The notes under the pieces were generated by a model. It saw only the letters and a program-made list of their open reading frames with translations. It was not told where the DNA came from and did no database searches. This document shows, one piece after another, positions 33,483 through 44,731 of a stretch of 64,000 nucleotides of DNA. This stretch comes from Ectobius pallidus (lineage: Eukaryota > Arthropoda > Insecta > Blattodea > Ectobiidae), in the NCBI GenBank assembly GCA_964059195.1, contig CAXKWD010000011.1, positions 15,288,978 through 15,352,977 on the forward strand, given 5' to 3'. A program made the translations under genes and the position numbers. Position 1 is the stretch's first letter. Each line of letters starts with the position of its first letter.

Positions 33483-34166
33483 TCAGAGTTTATTACTTTC
33501 TCTTCCATGACTTGAATTTTGTGATTTAACCCTTTCATCGATTTTCTTACTCTGCAAATCTACTTTACTATCTAAGGCTTTCACAGTTTGGTTTAGCTCT
33601 CTAGTCAACTTCTCATGTTTTTCTACTAATTCTTCCCTAAGAACAGTGTTAGCTTCTCTAAGTTCCCTACGCATTTCTTGGTTTTCCCTACTTATTTTAT
33701 TACAATTCTCCTGGGATTCCTTGCGTATTTCCTGGACTTCTCTACTTATTTTCTCATATAATCCCTTGCTAGTTTCCTGGGCTTCTCTACTTAATTTATT
33801 ACTATTTTCCTGGTTTTCCTTACTTATTTTATCCAGTTTATTACAATTCTCCTGCATTGCTGCTAATAAGACACTAATTATATCCTGCGGATCATTCTGT
33901 ATGCTAGGCCTAACGTCAGCTACTATTATTCGCTCGTCTCTTTGCTCAGTTTCCTCTACAATATTATTACCCTCATGATAAGTACCTGTTACAGAATCTT
34001 GTACATTTTCGTTACCTATGTCATAATCCTCGGCATTATGCCCCTCTCCTGCTAGATACTCCATACTAGAATTTGTAGTTGCTACGTCACCTTCATTAAT
34101 TTCTGAGTTTTCCATCGTATTTAATCCCTCCATTTTCTTTATAATTTTGCCACTACGCAGCCACAT
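33483..34166 (-). CDS. Coiled-coil frame upstream of gag (probable gag N-terminus)
   Basis: A 227-residue frame with an acidic N-terminal half and, from about residue 105, a strongly heptad-like Glu/Lys/Asn-rich segment with the recurring phrase KISRENQE or close variants (KISKENQENSNKLS, KISREVQEIRKES). This predicts a long coiled coil. It ends at a frame break, and similarity of composition continues into gag through the displaced bridge. It may serve oligomerisation of Gag particles. As it stands it could encode a separate small protein. The role is inferred from position and composition only. Confidence 0.65.
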   Translation of the reverse strand: MWLRSGKIIKKMEGLNTMENSEINEGDVATTNSSMEYLAGEGHNAEDYDIGNENVQDSVTGTYHEGNNIVEETEQRDERIIVADVRPSIQNDPQDIISVLLAAMQENCNKLDKISKENQENSNKLSREAQETSKGLYEKISREVQEIRKESQENCNKISRENQEMRRELREANTVLREELVEKHEKLTRELNQTVKALDSKVDLQSKKIDERVKSQNSSHGRESNKL

Positions 34167-34536
34167 ATAATTTAAATACCCTCTTAAAATTATCTTACCT
34201 TGTGTAGATCAACATTTACACACATATATCACATACACTGGTATAGTAAAATAAGATCATGCACTATGAAATCTTATTAAGTTATTTAAATTTTGCTTAG
34301 TTCCAGATTACACTTGCAAAATTGCTTTACTGAATTTATTTATTACTGATTCTGCAATTATTATTTAAAAGACTTTAGTTATTAAATGAATCTTTTTATA
34401 TATTGATATTAAAACAAAAACAAAAATTCGCTGAAGGCGTTTATTCTGGAACTTCAACAAATTTATATGGCTTATCTGACTTTCTGGTGGTGATGATGTC
34501 TGCTGGTTCCTGGGCTGTCGCTTCCTGGAGATGAGG
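34167..34536 (-). other. Part of the element 5' leader
   Basis: AT-rich noncoding leader between the primer site and the first frame. No structure stands out. Confidence 0.5.
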
Positions 34537-34657
34537 TTCCACGATTCCTGTTGTCCCACGCTCCCTGGTGTACCACGTTCCTGTTGCTGTACCACGTTCC
34601 TGCTGTACCACGATCCTGTTGCTGTACCACGTTCCTGTTGTACCACGTTCCTGATGG
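34537..34657 (-). repeat. Minisatellite in the retrotransposon leader
   Basis: Seven units built on TACCACGTTCCTGTTG, some with an extra CTG, so unit length alternates 16 and 19 bp. The array lies in the transcribed leader, in contrast with the AT-rich flanks. Frames through it spell QQERGT-like repeats, which I regard as incidental. Confidence 0.9.
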
Positions 34658-34766
34658 AAGATCCCGAAGTCCTGCAATATCGTCTCCACGCCGTAACTGG
34701 GTATATCAGGCTGACTACTCCTCTTCTTGATTCTAGAAGTTCTTTGTAGTGCAGATTCCTCCCTCA

Positions 34767-34790
34767 CGAGCCCCAACTTTGGGCGTTATG
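34767..34790 (-). promoter_or_regulatory. tRNA-Lys-like primer binding site
   Basis: In element sense the bases after the 5' LTR read CATAACGCCCAAAGTTGGGG then CTCG. This closely follows the complement of a tRNA-Lys 3' end (CGCCCAACGTGGGGCTCG), except that TAA replaces the TGG that pairs with the tRNA CCA tail, and there is one extra base. It would prime minus-strand synthesis. The assignment rests on established knowledge of tRNA-Lys primers. Confidence 0.65.
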
Positions 34791-36140
34791 TGCGGCGGGT
34801 CTAATGAAGTGTGTTGTGTGTTGGGTGTGCGCCAGATATAGATATACTATATCAAATTTATAATAAAGACCCTCCGGTTAGCATCAAGTCAGCTTCGAGC
34901 AGAATTCTCTTGTCTCAGAGCGGGAATGGTAGACGTGCAGACCGGTGATCCTTCCTTCATAGAAATGACGTTGCGTACAATTGAACAACAAACTTTTATT
35001 TTAATCAATTCAGCAATGTTCTTAATACAATTATTATAATTGTTACAATAATTACAAATAGTAATTATAGAAAATTGTTCTTGTTGCTTAGCTACGTAGA
35101 AAACTGATGGATTATTGATTTACTAATCTCCAATTTATAAGCTCGTAATATAATCAAAGTTAAAATATTATGATGCTGACAATTCTTCTATGTCCAAAAA
35201 TTACAGCCGTGAAAATGTTTAAGTATTGAAATTGTCGACTGAAAATTCTTCTAAGTCGGATAATTATATTCACGAAAAAGTTAGAGTATCGAAATTAGAT
35301 ACTGAAAATTATTCTAAGTCGAATAATTACGACCCACGATACTCCGTGGTAATACGGGAGCTACTAATCCCGTCTTCCCCGACCGATATCCAAGTGCTCA
35401 CCCCGACGGATGAAATTTAAGTGTTCACCCCGGCGGATGAAATTCAAGTGTCCTTACTTGCTTTGTAATAAATTAAACTAACTCTCCAAAATCCTCCTAA
35501 GGACGTCCCACTTACCCCATATGTTAATCCCACGTGACAATTACTCTACATCTAATTGGAAGTGACGAATCTTATCTAAAGCCAATAGGATGCCGGTGCC
35601 TCCTTAAGCCAACCTACTACTTTCTCTTTACTCAATACTCGGAACTCAGTAAAATGCACTGTTTAAACTCCAAGAAAGGTTTATATCATACCATCAGTTT
35701 CCTTTGTACTAAATAATATTAATATTCTTATTCCTATTCATCCAGCACTCAAGGTATTGACAGACCCATTGTCCATTCTCATTCCTTTACATACTTACAA
35801 TAGAGGCTACTGTGTGTACTGTTATGTCTTTGTTCGAGGGAGATACCTGAAAGCTATTATGTGAGTTATTAGCACGGGGCTGGAATTACCCGGCTACCTG
35901 GCCAAGCTTACCATTTTCTATGACCAGTGCAAATTGCATTAAATACATAAATATTCAATTTGTTAATGACTATGAATTTTAAGAGATTTGTTAATAATTG
36001 GAATAAACTTTTCTCCAGATTATGCATATTTTGATACCAAACAAGCTAATGAAATATTATCATTTAATTAATTGTCATTTATATGAGCATAATCTACTTT
36101 ATATTACTTTATATAGGCTGGGTTATTCTGGACTGCGTCA
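34791..36140 (-). repeat. 5' LTR of the Gypsy element
   Basis: 1350 bp, 5 substitutions from the 3' LTR (34828, 34943, 35065, 35340, 36001). It should contain the element promoter, but I could not assign a TATA box or initiator with confidence. Confidence 0.97.
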
Positions 36141-36144
36141 AGGA

Positions 36145-37259
36145 TACTACTAATAAATTTACAAGTATATGTAGAAAAATTAATAGCCTATACGTGTATA
36201 AAGTGAAAAAAGCTAAACATTTTTTTACAAAAGAAACTTAAAATAGGAAGTTCAAAATTTGATAAACAGAGCTCCAGCTTATAAATATGATTGTATTTAT
36301 GTTATTAATTTAGAAATAGGAATAAGTGGAAGAATTGAAATGAATCAAACTAAAGACAAAAAACTATATGATTTGATTATTAATATAAAGTATTTTAAAT
36401 GCTTTACCTAAATTGGTTGACAACCTGACAATCGGACAATCTGAAAATACAGGGCAGCAAACATAAAAAGATAAAAAATGGAAGAGGTAATATATCACCA
36501 ACTCCTACGTAGACCCGAAGTTTTATTTTATTTTACTTTTAAATTGTATTAATGATATGTTCGAGAGAACTTCACAGTACTAAATGGCAGCTGCTCTCTG
36601 CAAAATAAATGGCTTGAAGTAAAGTGATAATTTATTGTTTTAAAATAACTGTTTTTAGGATGGTAGTTCAAAATTGGAATGGCAATTTTCATTACGAATA
36701 ATATCAGTATGCATTGATTAAAAGGCTACGTCAACATCTCGATTCCTTCAACTTTCATCTTTTAAATTTGTGTTTTTAATCAATGCACATTTAATTAGAG
36801 TCAATTTACAACAACGTCGCGTCGTATCTTTGCGATCTTTGCAAGCAAATGATAAGATAAACGACCGTGATTGGTCGATAAATGAGGCATTGCTAAACGT
36901 TATTGGTCAGTATTAAATATTCGGCTTATGAATGGAACAGTCATAATATTTAGGCTAATTATATAAACTTCTATGACTAAGAAATGTGATAGCGTAATAG
37001 AGGTCTTGCAGCAGTAAAGTCTTACCCTGCCTTGCCGACGCTATGCAAGTAGTCTAATTGTATGGCTGCAGGCGCACCAGTGTAGTCCATTGAATGGAGA
37101 TGCAGAATATTGACACACTGAGAATTAATGACGATTCACGTTCTTAACAGGAACAAAATACTCTCCAAGCATTTGATGTTCCATCTTGCGTTCAGCAGGT
37201 GACATAGAAGTTCATAGTATTTACGAAGAATTAGAATAAGTTTACCATACAGTATTCAT
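36145..37259. other. Spacer with a diverged repeat segment
   Basis: At 36845-36965 the phrase CGTGATTGGTC...GCTAAACGTTATTGGTCA resembles 37815-37915 and, more weakly, 25250-25310. The rest is AT-rich without genes. Confidence 0.5.
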
Positions 37260-37920
37260 AGTTCAGTATGTAACGAGCAAATGTAAAAAAAAAATATTTA
37301 AAATCCAAATAATTATCATAGGTCATCCCACGAGAGATTAAGAGTTTATGGATGTATTTATCTGATGAAACCCTTAATCTCGCGTACGATTTATTAAGAC
37401 TATTCCAGGAAGAAAATGTAACGGATTTTGTAAATAATAATAATTTTCTTACTTTGTTGTCAATATTCTGCCCGCTGTGAGATCACAGCATACTAAATGA
37501 ATGAATTCGAAGAATCGATTCGAGTTTCCAGTGCTACCAATAGTGCGTAACACAAGATGGAGAGCCTCAGCATCAGAACGCTATAAAAGCACACGAACTG
37601 GCTTGCACCGAATCGAAATTGTGTTTTTAGTCAATACACATTTTCATTAATTCAATTTATAAACAAATTATGTTCTATAAAATAATGTGTTTTCATTCTG
37701 TTCAACGGTAGCTCGTGACTATTAAACACGGCACATTGATGCCTACGTATCCAATAACCAGCTGACATTTTATGAGATAAAATTCCTCCTTAAGACCCTA
37801 GGAAGCATATTATAAGATAACCGATCGTGATTGGTCTGTATCCGAGGAATTGCTAAACGTTATTCGTCAATATTAAACACCCGGCGTATGGATGGAATAG
37901 TTGTACCAATATTTTAAAAA
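37260..37920 (+). repeat. Paralogue of the Tigger-like interior, without the hAT insert
   Basis: CACACGAACTGGCTTGCAC, the ATAATGTGTTTT segment and ATACTAAAtGAATG match 24080-24310. Beyond it, GCATATTATAAGATAACC corresponds to the position where the hAT MITE interrupts the other copy, and GCTAAACGTTATTCGTC matches 25284-25295 beyond the insert. This is an empty-site copy. Terminal repeats are not preserved. Confidence 0.75.
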
Positions 37921-37924
37921 AGAT

Positions 37925-38345
37925 TGAGTGTTCGAAAACAGAGCGCTTAGGAAAATATTCTAATCAAAGAGAGGTGAAAACGGGGACTGGAGAAAACTGC
38001 ATAATGACGAGTTTCATAACCTTTACTCTTCACCGAATATAATCAGAACAATTAAATGACGAGATGATGAAATGGGCTGGACATGTGTTGCGCGTATGGG
38101 AAACGAAAGATATCTACAAATTATTGACTGGAGAGCCCAAGGGAAGAGACCATTTGGAACACCTGGACGTAGGTGGGAGGACAATATTAGAATATATTTA
38201 GGGGAAATAGGTTTTGCGAGAGAAGGTTGGATGGAGTTAGCATAGAATAGGGTTGAATGGCGTGCTCATTTAAGCGAGGTAATGAACCTGGCGGTTCCAT
38301 AAAATAGATAATATTCTTTTAGCTTGCTTAGGAATTGTCTATTGC
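37925..38345 (+). mobile_element. LINE 3' fragment, family 2, second copy
   Basis: The plus strand holds a decayed version of the tail seen at 18420-18960. GGAGAAAACTGCATAATGAC, ATGGGCTGGACATGTGTTGC and GGACGTAGGTGGGAGGACAA encode WRKLHND, WAGHVLR and RRRWEDN-type motifs across several frame breaks. It ends with AGGAATTGTCTATTGCCATT then GAGTAAGTAAG, as in the other copy. Confidence 0.85.
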
Positions 38346-39281
38346 CATTGAGTAAGTAAGGGCTACAGAAAGAGGAACTGTTATCCTGAGAGATAATTTC
38401 TGTGAACAATTGTTGTTCTTGTTCGAGGGATATAGGCCTAAGTATTATTTATGGAGGTGCTGTTGACATACTTGAAGCGTCGTATTTGGCAAGACAGGAA
38501 CGAGATGCAAGGGCAACCAGAGACCATGGAAGTTTGGTTCCTTCCGCTAACTGTATGGAGGTCACCTGCATCTCTCGTCTCATCTACACCCACACACACA
38601 CACTGGCTGACCAGCGCGATGGTGTAACCGATTATTCCCCCACCACCCTCACATTCGTATCCTCATGTCAGTTATATTGACCCTTTCTCTGTACGTAAAC
38701 CTGTTAAGATGATAGGAGAAAGGGAGAAAAATTAATCCATGCATCTAGAGTCATCATACTGTTTATTATTATTCGTTTCCCGATTCAGCGTTTTTCTCGC
38801 TTAACAGTCAGTCCGGCAATTCTCCTAGATAATGATTATACCATTCTTACAACATTTTTATTAGGAACTAGGTATCAAATATGAGATATTAGTTTAGGCA
38901 CAAAGCAACAGATACAAGCTTAGCGGGTCCAACTTTTTCAAACGACAATAATTTTACAGTACATATCTATCTATATATATACAGTCACGAGTTGTTTGTA
39001 GTGTACTTTAGACTGTATTGTATACCTAGTGGATTTTGAAAACACGCATCTTTTTTATAGACATTTTAAAATTAAAAATAAAGTTATTTTAACAAAATCG
39101 TCTTTTCGATTATCCATCAAGTCTGACGGTTAATCGACGGATAATCGAGGTACTTCCATTGGCGATTTTTCTATCTATAAAAATCCATCCCGTGTTCTGT
39201 ACATGGTTTTAAAACTCTCTGTTTTATATTTTATATTATGTACTACAGTATATACTATTATTATCGTATTCTTCATCACTT
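38346..39281. other. Spacer with a pogo-like scrap
   Basis: At 39120-39160, CGGTTAATCGACGGATAATCGAGG recalls pogo/Tigger ends but no element can be bounded. A short (CA)n lies at 38591-38602. Confidence 0.4.
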
Positions 39282-39283
39282 TA

Positions 39284-39322
<39 letters not shown>

Positions 39323-39365
39323 GTTATTATTATTATTATTGTAATTATTATTATTATTATTAATC
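39282..39365. repeat. (ATT)n microsatellite
   Basis: About 27 ATT units with a few interruptions. Confidence 0.95.
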
Positions 39366-41295
39366 GTCACAATAGTCCATACTGATTATTATCATGGTTC
39401 AGGTAAACCTAGTACCAAAAAGTCCGTGATTCTGTCTAATTGTGAGTCCTGAAAACTCTTTCTTATAGAGGAATTATTGCTGTATGTTTTAAGTTTGGAT
39501 AAGTAACTTTAACCTTTTTGGGTGTCTATGTGTAACATTTCTAGAAAATCAAGTGAGACCAGTTTGTTGTGACTTTTAATATTATTATTTATTATTCATT
39601 AATTTTTATTATTGTTATTATTATTATATCGCCACCACCATTAATGGCATATTTAAGATGAATATAATAATCTGTGCGATAAATGTTGAAGAGTATGCTA
39701 CAGATGGATTAAAATGTAATTTAAAAAAATAAATTGTATTGCATACAATGGGGGATGTGACTTTTAATCAGAACAGAAAACATAAAAGCATTTAGACAAA
39801 CCTTAGGTTAAGGCACTCATGTTTAATTTTAAAAATGACAGTAATTATGTAATAGTACAGAAAAATGAAATTCAATGCAAATTTTTTAGAAATATAAAGA
39901 AATTGGTAAAAATGTGATTTCCCCGTTTTATGTTTGAACATTATAATTTCGTATTCTAAGTTCCTCTTCTGTCTTAGAGTTACATTGCGTCTGTAGTGAG
40001 ATTTCTTCAATGGATGCATGTGGATAGACTGCAGAGGTAGATGATAGAATAGATACCACCAGAGAGAAGATAAAGAGGACGCGCCAGGAATGTTTAAGAA
40101 GTAATGAGGATGATAAGTGAAATTCACAATTTTTATGGAAGTTAATGGAAATCGGGATGAGAGAAACGGTGTGAACTGAAAGAAAGGTGTAATAGCCAAA
40201 GCAATTACTATTATTATTACTCTTATAATTATAGTCGGCCTATTATTATTGTTAATATTATTACTGCAGTAGTATTCGTGTAAATATCCTGCACCTTGTA
40301 TTTTCCTTTTAATAAAAAATAGGCTGATATATAGCTAAAACTTAATTCTATCTCATTTTCTAAAAATTAGAGTAGGGATTATCCAATAAAAGTTAAGTAA
40401 AAGAATTGCAACATTGTAAACCTGACTACATAAATCATATTTCATTCCAATAAAAGAAATATGTGTATTGAATTCTTCAATGAAGAACTCAATATTGAAT
40501 ACTTATGTAGGTTATGGGCATTCTACTATATTTAACCATATATATCTAATTTCAATAAAATTCTTTGGTGAATATAATGAAAATGTAATTCTAAAATAAT
40601 TTAAATCCCAGTCATATGTACCCAATCCTGTTAGTTCTATGCTTCTGTGATTCTTTTCACACTGTCCGTAATTTAGAATGGATATAAAGAATATATAGGA
40701 AAATTAATTTGATAACCTGAAATTTATTATCTGCTATTTACTATTAGCCCAATAACATCCCAGTGCGGTCTAGGGCTTCCTGTTACAGGGTGGTTTACAA
40801 AAAAGTCCCTCGGACCAGCCTTTCCGCGGCTCTAAAAGCAACTTCATTATACTAAAGGACATTTCACACAAGTCTATTAATGTTTGTAGCTTCTTTCCAC
40901 TTTTGTCTTATTTGCTGCCAATGCATTGGCATTGCAATGGTATCCTCGGTGACTCTTAAAAATATCAAACCATCGCATCCTTTGTCTTCCCACTTTCCTG
41001 CTTCCTAGCCAGGGTTCCAACAGAGGAACTTTAAAATATTTCGTTTAGAATCACATTAAATATATTTTCCTTTAAATTTCTATCCTAAAATTAAGGTGCA
41101 TCTTATGGTCCGTAAAATACGGTAATTCAAATTCCTTCTCTGGAACAAAATTTTAAAATACCCCATTTCGAAAATAACGTCCACAATCGATTACTTCAAT
41201 GTGAAATTAGTCAAATTTTGGAAATTAAATACTTATTTTACGTTCAACGAAGGCTATCCTAATGCTTTTGTTACGTAAACTCAAAATCTTAAATA
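39366..41295. other. AT-rich spacer
   Basis: A 135-codon minus-strand frame (39792-40199) has no motif, no splice context and uneven composition. It is left uncalled. Further short ATT tracts occur at 39600-39630 and 40205-40265. Confidence 0.4.
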
Positions 41296-41802
41296 CAGGG
41301 TGTTAATGAATAACACCGAAATATTTTACTTGTGTATAGAGGGGACATAGACAAGGAAGTTTTATTAGATTATTTGCTCTATGGGTTAAATTTTTACTGT
41401 TAAAGCATAAAATCTCCCAGGGCATGGCCGCCACTGACTTCTAACATTTGAAAAAAATGCAAAACAAAGGAACTTCGTTTATAACACTGCAGTTATGAAT
41501 AAAAAAAAGTAAGGTCTGTAAATTTGGCAGATTATGGAAACACTAAATTATGATATAGCTGCTGATGAATGATTAAGAATCAGGTTTTTATTGATCACTG
41601 AGGAGGCATGAAGTAAATTTAATGAAAATGTTAACCCTATTTTGCTTCATTATGAACCATGAGTACCAAATTAGAATGACTTTAATGCCCTGTAAGCATA
41701 TACATTTTACGTCATAGAGCAAAATTGTCCTAATAAAAGTTGCTTGTCAATGTCCCCTCTATACACAAGTAAAATATTTCGGTGTTATTCATTAACACTC
41801 TG
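41296..41802. mobile_element. Tc1/mariner-type MITE with long inverted repeats
   Basis: TA flanks both ends (41294-41295, 41803-41804). The ends CAGGGTGTTAATGAATAACA and inverse CAGAGTGTTAATGAATAACA continue as inverted repeats for about 73 bp with a few mismatches, including TTGTGTATAGAGGGGACA. The interior has no frame. Confidence 0.9.
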
Positions 41803-41804
41803 TA

Positions 41805-42479
41805 TAATCAAATGCCACTTTAGAAATACCCCTTCATATGAATTAGCGACTATTTAAAATGTATTTGTTTACTATGAAAAGCTCAAAAGTTTATTTTTTT
41901 AATAAAGAAAAAGGTAGGCCTACTACTCACTCACATAAAGACTTGATGAAGATTAAGAGAAACTAAAAGAAAAACATTAACATAATACCCTCTGTATTAC
42001 TTTAAGTGCCATCTTTTTTCTCTTACACACAACTTGACTAAAATATTCTGCCACTGCCATAACTAACAGGGAATTCGGAATAATCTTGGACACTTCTCAT
42101 AATTGTTTCCTAACATTTGTGTTCATTGGAAGCAGTTGTGTTCACAACAGGAAAGGCCAAACTGTAGTTAGACAACAGTCAAGAGTCAGGGTGACTACGC
42201 GTTCTGGGAACACACCTGTGCGCTTGCGCGATGACGCACCTCTGTGACAGGTATCATGCGGTTACATCAGACTGCTACCCTCAAGGCCGTGGCCAGGGCA
42301 TCGACTTCGTGTCGGTACATGTGTACGTCGCTCAGAAAAAGTTATTTACACTTCACACATAGTCATTACTGACTACAAACACAGTTTAAATTCTGCAAAA
42401 CTATGGTAATATTACCGCTTATTTACAGATGCTAGGCATTGACCTTGAGAAAACAGTAATAGTAATGGAATTATATTTT
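41805..42479. other. Spacer, nothing recognised
   Basis: A GC-richer patch at 42190-42330 has no coding or RNA signature that I can name. Confidence 0.4.
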
Positions 42480-42560
42480 AGGAGTAAATTTCCTCTGACA
42501 CTGTGATTTAAACCCTGACCTTCGGCTTCCCGTGCCGAAGCTAGTGTCTTGTCCTCAGAA
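42480..42560 (-). mobile_element. tRNA-like SINE head remnant
   Basis: Minus strand: GCACGGGAAGCCGAAGGTCA then GGGTTTAAATCAC, a B-box-like element after a GACAAGACACTAGC segment resembling a D/anticodon region. No body was recognised. Confidence 0.45.
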
Positions 42561-42790
42561 GGTACCTAACTCAAATACAAACTTTAGTTTTCCTATGATT
42601 TTCCGTTCTTGAGGTAGACTGTTAACTGACACACAAACAGACGCACACATACACACAGACATGTTTCTGAAAATAGTATTTTTGGATTCAGGAGACCTCT
42701 GAACATGCATTTATGTTAAAAACTCAACTTCGAATTTGGGGGGTTGAAAACAATACTTCATCTACCTATAGTACCTATAGGCACATGACC
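42561..42790 (+). repeat. Dispersed repeat, partner of 13226-13600
   Basis: TTTCTGAAAATAGTATTTTT after an AC-rich tract matches the inverse of 13290-13312. It continues with AGGAGACCTCTGAACATGCA. Class unknown. Confidence 0.5.
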
Positions 42791-42934
42791 TCAATCCTGC
42801 CTTGTGTCAATGAAGTCGAAAGATGGAGCTAAACGAGGCAGTGGTCGTCATGGTAAGCCTTTTTCCAGGAAGGGACTTAAAGCCACGGAGCAATATGTTG
42901 CTGACTACAACGATGATGGTGATGATGATTAGCG

Positions 42935-43200
42935 TTCTGCCCGAAGACAGGTCCAAACTAGGAACAAAGCCATCGGATGATGAATACGACTAGCTGAAGG
43001 CTCTTTCAGTCTAGGGTAATGCCGTGAGGTTTTTCCATCGCTTCGCGCGGGATGGGAATACATGAACAACACAACACCCATTCCTGAACTCACGAAGGAA
43101 AACTTCTATTACTAAATAATTCCCGACCCGGCCGGAAACTGAACCCAGGCAATCAGGGTGGAAGGCAGCCACGCTACCATCTCCGCGATAGCATTATGAT
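42935..43200 (-). mobile_element. tRNA-derived SINE, family E
   Basis: On the minus strand a tRNA-like head reads GGAGATGGTAGCGTGGCTGC with a B box in CCTGGGTTCAGTTTCCGG. The body includes CATTACCCTAGACTGAAAGA and TTGGACCTGTCTTCGGGCAG. It is a single copy in this window. Confidence 0.6.
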
Positions 43201-43262
43201 AAATAATGTAAACTCGGCAATAATTTTAATTTTCAAGACTTGACGGCAATATAAATCATATA

Positions 43263-43572
43263 AAAGTAAAAAAAAAGTAAAGTGTTCTCTAATACAGGCC
43301 ATGAAGGCCCAGAGGGTTCCAGGAGGTTGAGGCTACCAGTTTTTAGACAATTGGCACGTGAAGATGGTAAAGTTGTCAGCTTTATGCCCCGGCCGCCTTT
43401 ACCCCAGGATTGCTTCCGGTACTCATTTCTGTTAGAGGCTGAGTCGACCCCAGGGCCATAGTGACACCAGGAGGATTAGGCCAATTGAAAAACTCCAATG
43501 ACCTCATCGGGGATCGAACGCGCGACCTTCCGGTTTGTAGGCCAGCGCCTCAACCACTAAGCTACCTACCCC
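43263..43572 (-). mobile_element. tRNA-derived SINE, family B, complete, with 14-bp TSD
   Basis: A perfect 14-bp duplication ATATAAATCATATA flanks it (43249-43262, 43573-43586). On the minus strand the head is GGGGTAGGTAGCTTAGTGGT then TGAGGCGCTGGCC, with the B box in GTCGCGCGTTCGATCCCCGA. The body has CAATTGGCCTAATCCTCCTG, TCGACTCAGCCTCTAACAG and a 3' end CCTGTATTAGAGAACACTTT. This is the reference copy for the broken ones at 51346-51475, 52210-52375 and 61125-62150. Confidence 0.95.
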
Positions 43573-43586
43573 ATATAAATCATATA

Positions 43587-44731
43587 CACATATAAATTTC
43601 CTTCACAAGCCAGAACGAAACAATTATATATAGCATATATACAGTATCTATCTCCTGCAATTATAACCTCTAGACGAAATGTTAAGACCATCGCCTTGAG
43701 TTGAAATATTGTTCACATGTGCAGATCATCTCTTTTCCGGATCACTTATAAACCAGAAGACCCTGAGCTGTGTTAGAAAACCTTCGGAATTTCCAGCCCT
43801 CAAATAGTTTCTAGTGTTCAAGATGCACATGACATTGGATTTAGCAGTAAATTAAAGCATTTTTCAGAGCGCGCTCTAAATATAGTGAAAAGATGAACAG
43901 GGAAAAACGTAAATGACGCAGTGGAATTGCCATATCACGATGAAGATTCTCGACACCAAACCCGTGACTCTGATTATTAATTTTCAGACATCTCCTGTGA
44001 CAGCAATTCGTCCCGACGAGGCTCAGTGCCAGAGCGTAGGTTTCCAGTGCCAACGCAACTAAATGTTAGTTAGAATAGTTTTTTGGAGGTTTTCTTCCTG
44101 TTTCCAGATTTTCATTCCTCGAAAACTCTGTACTCCGCCTTTTATTTAATCTCTTTCATAATCGATTACACTGTACAACAAATCTAAACTTTTTTCTTCC
44201 CTTTGTATGAAACTATGTGATTCTATATAAACAAAAGGTTCTTGGTTTATATATCAAAACCAAAATTGTCCATCACGTGCCGTTTTTGTAGGAGACACAC
44301 TTCTCATTTTTACGTAAAAAGAAAAAAAATATGGATTTTTGGGAAAATGGTGAGTGGTGAACAAAAAATAATTACAGATTCGTTATTTTCAGCCAAAATT
44401 ATACAAGAAACACATATTTTCATCTAAAGGACATTTTTCATGTTGTACAGTGTTATCTTCCACAAAAGTTTACTCTTATCATATAACATAATATTGGCTA
44501 CTACTTCATAACACTAGGTTGAGGTTCATGTTTTATGTTCAATATTTGTATTAACAATGTGTCTGCAATTATTATTATATTTGTAATTTATCTGTGATTT
44601 TTCTGTCATTGTGGGCGGATTGTATGCCTAAAAGAAACTTTTAAGTTCTACGCTTACAATCCTTAAAATAAAATCAATTCAATTTAATTCAATCATTGCT
44701 ATTTATTTAAAACAATCTAGCTGGTAATGAT
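43587..44731. other. AT-rich spacer
   Basis: Short frames at 43841-44053 (minus) and 44242-44427 (plus) lack motifs. No other feature. Confidence 0.4.

Larger units (their letters stand above)
26331..36140 (-). mobile_element. Ty3/Gypsy LTR retrotransposon, 9.8 kb, near-complete
   Basis: The element runs TG...CA between two 1350-bp LTRs and is flanked by the 4-bp direct repeat AGGA (26327-26330, 36141-36144). On the minus strand the order is 5' LTR, tRNA-Lys-like primer site, repeat-bearing leader, coiled-coil frame, gag, pol (protease, reverse transcriptase, RNase H, integrase), 3' LTR. Integrase lies after RNase H, which defines Ty3/Gypsy and excludes Copia. There is no env-like frame between pol and the 3' LTR. 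The LTRs differ at five positions with no gaps, so insertion was recent. Integrase wording (HPESNVSERALRD) may point to an Osvaldo-like branch, a low-confidence inference. Confidence 0.97.

Noticed and set aside
34365..34776. Minus-strand frames with QQERGT repeats
   Set aside because: They arise from the minisatellite in the leader and open in more than one frame, so they reflect the repeat and not a protein.
39203..39385. Frame encoding a long isoleucine run
   Set aside because: Direct translation of an (ATT)n microsatellite.
39792..40199. 135-codon minus-strand frame
   Set aside because: No domain, biased composition and no splice or promoter signals; could be chance.
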